This document shows positions 59,129 to 64,000 of a stretch of DNA of 64,000 bases, piece by piece. The notes below the pieces were generated by a model. That model was not told the origin of the DNA. It did not search any database and was given only the letters and a program-made list of their open reading frames with translations. The position numbers were made by a program, and so were the translations under genes. The DNA comes from Tsukamurella sp. TY48. Its GTDB lineage: Bacteria > Actinomycetota > Actinomycetes > Mycobacteriales > Mycobacteriaceae. The stretch lies in assembly GCF_019656655.1 (NCBI RefSeq), contig NZ_BPMV01000001.1, positions 1,364,001 to 1,428,000 of the forward strand, given 5' to 3'. Position 1 is the first letter of the stretch; each line of letters begins with the position of its first letter.

Positions 59129-60583
59129 TCAGCTCGCGCCGGCCTCGACCGCGCGCTCGATCCGCGCTCCGGTCTCGGGATCGATGTTCTTCCAGTACTC
59201 GAAGGCGCGCTGGAGCACGGGCTGGCTCACCCCGTCGAGGAGGTGGCCGGCCACGTTGTCGACGAGGCGCTCGCGGGCGGCATCGTCCATCACATCGCGA
59301 ATCAGCGTGCGGGGCTGGGAGAAGTCGTCGTCCTCGGGGTGGTCGACGTAGGCGGTGCGCACGATCTCCCCGTCCGCGGCCCACTGCGGCTCCGCCTGCC
59401 CGGGGTAGTCCGCGCTGGGGCCGCCCTTCGAATTCGGGGCGTACACCGGGTCCCGCACCGGATCGATGCGCATGGCACCGTCCTTGGAGTAGCTGCGCAC
59501 CTCGTTGCGGGGCGCGTTCACCGGGATCTGCTTGTAGTTCGCTCCGAGCCGCGCGCGGTGCGCATCGGCGTAGGCGAAGACACGCCCCAGCAGCATCCGG
59601 TCGGGGCTGAGCCCGATCCCCGGAACGAGGTTGTTCGGTTCGAACGCCGCCTGCTCGATCTGTGCGTGATTGTCGGTCGGGTTCGTGTGCAGCGTCATCT
59701 TCCCGACCTCCTGCAGCGGGTAGTCGCTGTGCGGCCACACCTTGGTCAGGTCGAACGGGTTGTACCGGTAGGTCTTCGCGTCCTCGAAGGGCATGATCTG
59801 CACCTTGAGCGTCCAGCTCGGGTGGTCTCCGTCGCGGATCGCATCGAACAGATCCCGCACGTGGAAATCGCCGTCGGCGCCTGCCAGGCGGTCCGCCTCG
59901 TCCTGTGTCAGGTGCTCGACACCCTGATCGGAGATGAAGTGGTACTTCACCCAGTGCTTGACGCCGGTGCCGTTCACCCACAGGTAGGTGTGCGAGCCGT
60001 AGCCGTTCATGTGCCGCCAGCTCTTCGGGATGCCGCGGTCGCCCATGAGCCAGGTGACCTGGTGGGAGGACTCCGGCGAGAGGGTCCAGAAGTCCCACTG
60101 CATGTCGTGGTCGCGCAGGTTGTTGTCGGCGCGGCGCTTCTGCGACCGGATGAAGTGCTGGAACTTCAACGGATCCTTGATGAAGAAGACCGGCGTGTTG
60201 TTGCCGACCAGGTCGTAGACGCCCTCGTCGGTGTAGAACTTCAGCGCGAAACCCCGAGGGTCGCGCCAGGTGTCCGCGCTACCGCGCTCCCCGGCCACGG
60301 TGGAGAACCGGGCCACCATGTCCGTCCGGGCGCCCTGCTGGAACAGTGAGGCGCACGTGTAATCCGATACGTCGGCGGTGGTTTCGAAAGTGCCGAAAGC
60401 ACCGCTGCCCTTCGCGTGCGGCTGCCGCTCGGGGATGCGCTCGCGATTGAACTGCGCCATCTGCTCGATCAGATAGTGGTCGTGCAGCACGATCGGTCCG
60501 CCGGCGCCGACGGTGAGCGAATGCTGGTCACTGCCCGCCGGGGCCCCGGAGTCGGTGGTGGTGTAGTTGCGATGATCCGTCAT
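59129..60583 (-). CDS. katA: Catalase (small-subunit haem type)
   Basis: 484-residue monofunctional haem catalase. The active-site His is in GSGAFGTFE-preceding [15 protein letters not shown] (PERxxHAKG motif), the catalytic Asn is in [15 protein letters not shown], and the haem-ligand Tyr segment is [15 protein letters not shown]. The [11 protein letters not shown] block is also intact. ATG 60583 has GGAGGAG upstream. Cytosolic hydrogen peroxide detoxification is certain. It is divergent from the secreted hydrolase gene across 268 bases that contain a perfect 12-bp palindrome. Confidence 0.95.
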   Translation of the reverse strand: MTDHRNYTTTDSGAPAGSDQHSLTVGAGGPIVLHDHYLIEQMAQFNRERIPERQPHAKGSGAFGTFETTADVSDYTCASLFQQGARTDMVARFSTVAGERGSADTWRDPRGFALKFYTDEGVYDLVGNNTPVFFIKDPLKFQHFIRSQKRRADNNLRDHDMQWDFWTLSPESSHQVTWLMGDRGIPKSWRHMNGYGSHTYLWVNGTGVKHWVKYHFISDQGVEHLTQDEADRLAGADGDFHVRDLFDAIRDGDHPSWTLKVQIMPFEDAKTYRYNPFDLTKVWPHSDYPLQEVGKMTLHTNPTDNHAQIEQAAFEPNNLVPGIGLSPDRMLLGRVFAYADAHRARLGANYKQIPVNAPRNEVRSYSKDGAMRIDPVRDPVYAPNSKGGPSADYPGQAEPQWAADGEIVRTAYVDHPEDDDFSQPRTLIRDVMDDAARERLVDNVAGHLLDGVSQPVLQRAFEYWKNIDPETGARIERAVEAGAS

Positions 60584-60750
60584 GGCTTCTCCTCCACTGA
60601 TGAGCGGGGACGGCCGATGAGCCGAAGGAAGCGCTGCGGTCCGGGCTGTCGGAGAGCTGAGCAGTGCGTCGATCGACCGGTCGGGCTTAGGCCGTTCCCA
60701 CAACCTGTTATACATCCGACCCTACCGGAACGATCGAAGGCGTGCGTCGA

Positions 60751-60762
60751 ATGCAATTGCAT
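60751..60762. promoter_or_regulatory. Perfect 12-bp palindrome in the catalase upstream region
   Basis: ATGCAATTGCAT, a perfect dyad in an AT-richer part of the spacer between catalase and the divergent hydrolase gene. It is 168 bases from the catalase start. It could be a regulator site (OxyR, Fur-like or other), but the sequence does not identify the protein. Confidence 0.35.
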
Positions 60763-60851
60763 GACAATCGATCACGGTTCCGACCAACCTATTACCCTGC
60801 TGTTACTCGGATACGACACTCCCGATGCCGGCGCGCGGAACGCTCACGAGC

Positions 60852-62402
60852 ATGGAACTCCGCCGATACCGTGTCAGAGCGATCGCCGCCGTCGCGGTCC
60901 TGCTGTCCACCACCGCGGCCCCACTCACGGTCTCCGCCGCACCACTGAGCGCGGAGCCTCCGCCCGACCCCGGCCTGCGCACGTGCTCGGAGGTCGTCCC
61001 GGGCTTCGGCGACGACGTGAAGAAGTACCAGCTGTCCCCCGAGCTCGCGGCCGAGTTGGAGTGCGGGTTCCTCGATGTGCCCGTCGATTACGCCAAGCCC
61101 GACGGCCCCACCACCAAGGTCGCCTTCTCCCGTCTGCCGGCCTCCGATCCGGGCCGCAGCCGCGGGGTCCTCATGACCCACAGCGGCGGCCCCGGCGGAC
61201 CGTCGCTCACCTATCCGATCGAGCTGGCGTCCCGGCCGATCGGCGAGGTGGTCCGCGAATACGACACCGTGAGCCTGGACTACCGGGGCCTCGGCAAGAG
61301 CGATCCGTACCTCTGCGGGGCCCCGCCGAGCGAGGGCACCGACGACCCGACCGAGGCCCGGTTCCGCGCCGAGGCCGCCGCGAAGGCCGCCGCGAATCAG
61401 GCTGTGGCCCGGTGCCAACCCGACTTCACCCGCACGCTGACCACACCGACGATCGCGCGCGACATCGACCGCATCCGCGATCGCCTGAAGGTGGACAAGG
61501 TGGCCTTCTACGGCGTCTCCTACGGCACCGTCGTGGGGATGACCTACCGCGCCCTCTTCGACGATCGCGTATCCCGCATGTGGCTCGACTCCCCCGTGGA
61601 CCCGGAGATGACCGCCGCGGGCGCGAAACGCTCCGACTACGACACCGACGCGATGCTGCGCGACAAACTCCTCGATGAACTGGCGGCGCAGAACGCCGCG
61701 TACGGGTTCGGAGCCACCGCCGACGACGTCCGACGGACCGTTCTCCGGCTCGCCGACGATGCGGTGCGCCGGATCGACGCCGCATCCGGTGCCGGGCCCC
61801 GCGCCGATCGCACCACGGTGATCGACACCATCATGTCCGGCCGGGCCATCGACGCGGCCAATGATCTCCTGCAGATCCGCGACGGCGGCCTTCCCTCGGC
61901 GCTGACATCGGGGAAGAGCGACCCGGCCACGCCCGCCCCGATTCCCGCACCCCCCGCCACCGTCGACGTGGCGCCCGGCGAGGGAGACACCTACCTGCCC
62001 ATCTACTGCGGCTTCACCGCGGGCGGGCGCGATGCCGACGAGACCTGGTCGCAGTACACCCGACTGCGGTCCGAGGTACCGAAGGATTCCCTGGCAGCGG
62101 CACCGACCTACCCCAGCACGATCTGCCTCGGATGGCCCTACCCCGCCGACCGCCCCGACTGGGGATCGATCACCAGCTCCAGCCCCCTCATGCTCGGCGG
62201 GCACCGCTACGAACGCTCCACTCCGTACTCGTGGGCCACCAACGCCAAAAAGGTGCTGCGCGGATCCCTGCTCACCGTGAACGACGGGCGGCACAGCGGC
62301 ACCATCTTCACGCAGTGCGGCGCCGACCGCATCACGCAGTTCCTGCGCGGCGGTGATGCCCGTGACGGCGAATGTCTCACCGAGGAAGGGAAACTCCAGT
62401 GA
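60852..62402 (+). CDS. Secreted alpha/beta hydrolase (tripeptidyl aminopeptidase-like)
   Basis: 516-residue exported serine hydrolase. The N-terminus is a Sec signal peptide (RRYRVRAIAAVAVLLSTTAA, cleavage probably after VSAAPLSA). THSGGPGGPSL is the oxyanion HGGPG-type motif, YGVSYGTVVGM the nucleophile elbow, and IFTQCGADRITQFL lies in the TAP-like C-terminal domain. LDVPVDYAKPDGPTTKVAFSRL is the characteristic start of the mature Streptomyces tripeptidyl aminopeptidase/mycobacterial CaeA-like family. The start at 60852 gives the best signal peptide. It overlaps the protease lipoprotein gene by one base. Confidence 0.82.
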   Translation: MELRRYRVRAIAAVAVLLSTTAAPLTVSAAPLSAEPPPDPGLRTCSEVVPGFGDDVKKYQLSPELAAELECGFLDVPVDYAKPDGPTTKVAFSRLPASDPGRSRGVLMTHSGGPGGPSLTYPIELASRPIGEVVREYDTVSLDYRGLGKSDPYLCGAPPSEGTDDPTEARFRAEAAAKAAANQAVARCQPDFTRTLTTPTIARDIDRIRDRLKVDKVAFYGVSYGTVVGMTYRALFDDRVSRMWLDSPVDPEMTAAGAKRSDYDTDAMLRDKLLDELAAQNAAYGFGATADDVRRTVLRLADDAVRRIDAASGAGPRADRTTVIDTIMSGRAIDAANDLLQIRDGGLPSALTSGKSDPATPAPIPAPPATVDVAPGEGDTYLPIYCGFTAGGRDADETWSQYTRLRSEVPKDSLAAAPTYPSTICLGWPYPADRPDWGSITSSSPLMLGGHRYERSTPYSWATNAKKVLRGSLLTVNDGRHSGTIFTQCGADRITQFLRGGDARDGECLTEEGKLQ

Positions 62403-63226
62403 TGATCACCCGGACCCGCACGGCCCTGGCCGCGTTCGGCGTCGCCCTGTTCGCGATCAGCGCGTGCGGCACGGCAGGCGAGAGCGCCTCGGTCGAGACG
62501 GCGACGGATCCGACGAGCACCGTCGGACTGGCTTCTTTCGACGGGGGCTGCGCCGGCTCGGTCGTGGCCGTCGACGGTGCGCGGCCGTCCGACGCCGCCC
62601 TGTTCCTCACCAATGGGCACTGCGATACCGATCGCGCCGTGTACGGGCGCGCCAATGTCGACCAACCCGGGCAGGCTTCGGCGGTGATCTCCACCGGCTC
62701 CGCTACCCCCGGGGTCGCGGCCCAGGTGGACCGCCGCCTCTACTGGACCATGACCGGCACCGATGTCGCGCTGTTCCGACTCCAGCGGACCTACGGCGAT
62801 CTCGCGGATCGCGGCATCAAACCCTTCCGCCTCAGCGACCGCAGGCCCGAGACGGGCGAGCGGATCACCGTCGCCACTCCCACCAAGCCCTACCGCTGCA
62901 CGGTGGCGCGCACCGTCCCCACGGTGATGGAGATGGGTCTGCAGACGAACGATGTGCTCGCCTACAGCCCGGAGTGCGACACGGTGGCGGGCACCTCGGG
63001 TGCGCCGGTACTGGACGAGAAGGCGCAGATCATCGGGATCAACAACTCGCACAACACCTCCGGCGGGCAGTGCACCCGGAACGAGCCCTGCGAGGTGAGC
63101 CGGGAGGGCGTCGTCACGGTGAGCCGGGGAACCGGCTACGCGCCACCGGTGCGCGGCCTGGTCTCCTGCCTCACCGGCACCCGACTCGACCTCGGCAAGG
63201 TGGGGTGCTCCCTACCGAAGCCGTGA
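62402..63226 (+). CDS. Trypsin-like serine protease, lipoprotein
   Basis: 274-residue chymotrypsin-fold protease attached to the membrane by lipid. The signal TALAAFGVALFAISACGT ends in a lipobox with Cys about residue 22. The triad is visible: His in LFLTNGHCD, Asp in TGTDVALFRLQ, and Ser in VAGTSGAPVLDEKAQIIGIN. Two or more further Cys pairs (GGCAGSVVA, YRCTVAR, PECDT) suggest disulfides, as expected outside the membrane. ATG 62402 overlaps the stop of the hydrolase gene, so the two exported enzymes are made together and may act on one extracellular substrate. Confidence 0.85.
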   Translation: MITRTRTALAAFGVALFAISACGTAGESASVETATDPTSTVGLASFDGGCAGSVVAVDGARPSDAALFLTNGHCDTDRAVYGRANVDQPGQASAVISTGSATPGVAAQVDRRLYWTMTGTDVALFRLQRTYGDLADRGIKPFRLSDRRPETGERITVATPTKPYRCTVARTVPTVMEMGLQTNDVLAYSPECDTVAGTSGAPVLDEKAQIIGINNSHNTSGGQCTRNEPCEVSREGVVTVSRGTGYAPPVRGLVSCLTGTRLDLGKVGCSLPKP

Positions 63227-63249
63227 TCGGGACCAGGACCAGGACGGGC

Positions 63250-63741
63250 TTAGGCCGATCCCAGGTACTTCTCGGTGTCGCGCTGCAGCCACTTCACCAC
63301 GAGCCCCACGGGCAGTCCGCTGAGCCCGATCACCTTGGCGCCGCCGACCGGCTCGATGAGCAGCGTCCAGGTGAACAGCGATCCCCCCTCGGGCAGCGCC
63401 TCCACCCGGTACTTCTCGGCGAGCCGGGAGAGGCCGGGTGCGGTCGCGGACTGCACGTAGAAGGCCTTCTCGCAGAGGTCCTCCGACTCCTCCCAGGAGT
63501 AGAAGATCTCGTCGGCGCTGATACCGGGACCGAGCGTCACGGTGCGGGTGGAGCCCGCGGCGAAGGGCCGCGGGCTGGTCCACTCGATCTTGCGGATCCC
63601 GTTGCACCAGTGCAGCGGGGTATCGGAGGTCAGCTCGCCCCACACCCACTCGACGGGGCGCGCCGACCGCACGGAGAACTCGTAGACGCCGGGGTTCCCC
63701 GGGGTCAGATCGGCGGGCAGGACGGGTTTGAGAGCGGGCAT
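63250..63741 (-). CDS. SRPBCC-family protein
   Basis: 163-residue polyketide-cyclase/dehydrase-type protein of the Bet v 1 fold. The first strand and helix EFSVRSARPVEWVWGELTSDTPLHW, the central VTLGPGISADEIFYSWEE, and SLFTWTLLIEPVGGAKVIGL with a C-terminal amphipathic helix (VVKWLQRDTEKYLGSA) are as expected. No membrane segment is present. It is 17 bases downstream of the aminotransferase gene on the same strand. Ligand and function unknown. Confidence 0.8.
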   Translation of the reverse strand: MPALKPVLPADLTPGNPGVYEFSVRSARPVEWVWGELTSDTPLHWCNGIRKIEWTSPRPFAAGSTRTVTLGPGISADEIFYSWEESEDLCEKAFYVQSATAPGLSRLAEKYRVEALPEGGSLFTWTLLIEPVGGAKVIGLSGLPVGLVVKWLQRDTEKYLGSA

Positions 63742-63758
63742 GACGTCTCCTGGCTCGG

Positions 63759-64000
63759 TCAGACGGTGTGCGCGTCGGCCACGTTCAGCGCGTCGTCGAT
63801 GATCGCCAGGCCCTCACGGGCCTCGTCGACGGAGACGTTGCACGGCGGCACCACGTGGATGCGGTTGTAGTTGGCGAAGGGCAGCAGGCCACCCTTCTTG
63901 AGGGCCGCGATGGTCTCGTTCATCGCGGGGCTGCTGCCACCGTACGGCGCGAGCGGCTCACGCGTGTCCCGATCGCGGACCAGCTCGATCGCGAAGAAGA
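63759..64000 (-). CDS. Class III aminotransferase, 3' end only
   Basis: The last 80 codons of a fold-type I PLP enzyme: ELVRDRDTREPLAPYGG, then ALKKGGLLPFANYNRIHVVP and CNVSVDEAREGLAIIDDAL, ending ADAHTV. This C-terminal pattern is typical of class III aminotransferases (aspartate aminotransferase family, 4-aminobutyrate or pyruvate transaminases). The catalytic Lys and the start lie beyond base 64000, so substrate class cannot be judged. Confidence 0.75.
   Translation of the reverse strand, partial: FFAIELVRDRDTREPLAPYGGSSPAMNETIAALKKGGLLPFANYNRIHVVPPCNVSVDEAREGLAIIDDALNVADAHTV

Overview
The window is a high-GC, densely packed actinobacterial chromosome segment. Gene content points to the mycolic-acid group (Mycobacteriales). 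There is a dnaK gene behind HspR-type HAIR boxes, an EtfD-like membrane iron-sulfur oxidoreductase, an aspC/alaA-type aminotransferase, dcd, an EspR-like regulator, a latex clearing protein and an AlkB remnant. Tsukamurella or Gordonia is my best guess, but the sequence alone does not fix the genus.

Layout. 1-7.1 kb: dnaK (3' end cut off by the window edge), a small membrane protein, a P1B-4 metal ATPase divergent from a CrtI-like desaturase, and a nucleotidyltransferase. 7.2-12 kb: an AHSA1/ArsR pair with an operator over its own start codon, then a four-gene operon (EXXH di-metal protein, ferredoxin reductase, two alpha/beta hydrolases). 11.9-18.1 kb: CrtB-like phytoene synthase, exonuclease III, an alkane hydroxylase remnant, latex clearing protein, FBP/FusB-like zinc finger protein, a TetR/SRPBCC unit with tandem operators, a membrane protein and a YdcF-like protein. 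18.2-29.2 kb: EtfD-like protein with a repetitive tail, a TetR/DUF3533 pair, aminotransferase, YibE/F protein with a probable frameshift, dcd and an amino acid permease.

29.26-31.24 kb: a tRNA-Gly(CCC) gene carries one copy of a perfect 46-bp direct repeat. The second copy lies 1.9 kb downstream, so the interval looks like a tiny integrated island. It holds a broken gene for a Cys-rich, apparently secreted protein, an unknown 295-codon gene, a HicA-like toxin ORF and a nested hairpin, and no integrase.

31.2-51.4 kb: the most interesting part, a roughly 20-kb accessory biosynthetic cluster. Three minus-strand operons contain an HMGL/isopropylmalate-synthase-like enzyme, a ketopantoate-reductase-like enzyme, KAS III, ACP, an AvrD-like protein, a histidine phosphatase, a malonyl-type acyltransferase, a type II thioesterase, an FAD monooxygenase, a NUDIX protein, a sterol-desaturase-like hydroxylase, a PrpF isomerase, an AbrB permease, an amidohydrolase and three MFS transporters. 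An EspR-like DNA-binding protein, an ImmA/IrrE-like peptidase and a MAB_1171c-like membrane protein are embedded in it. The same 16-bp inverted repeat (GTTCAC, 4 bases, GTGAAC) occurs upstream of all four transcription units, so the cluster looks like one regulon. By analogy with AvrD, the product may be an acyl-derived lactone or acyl-sugar signal, but that is inference.

52-64 kb: ordinary core and accessory genes. These are an AnsP-type permease, membrane proteins, MTA/purine phosphorylase, DoxX, CsbD, a DICT sensory protein, catalase, a secreted hydrolase, a serine protease lipoprotein, an SRPBCC protein and the 3' end of a class III aminotransferase.
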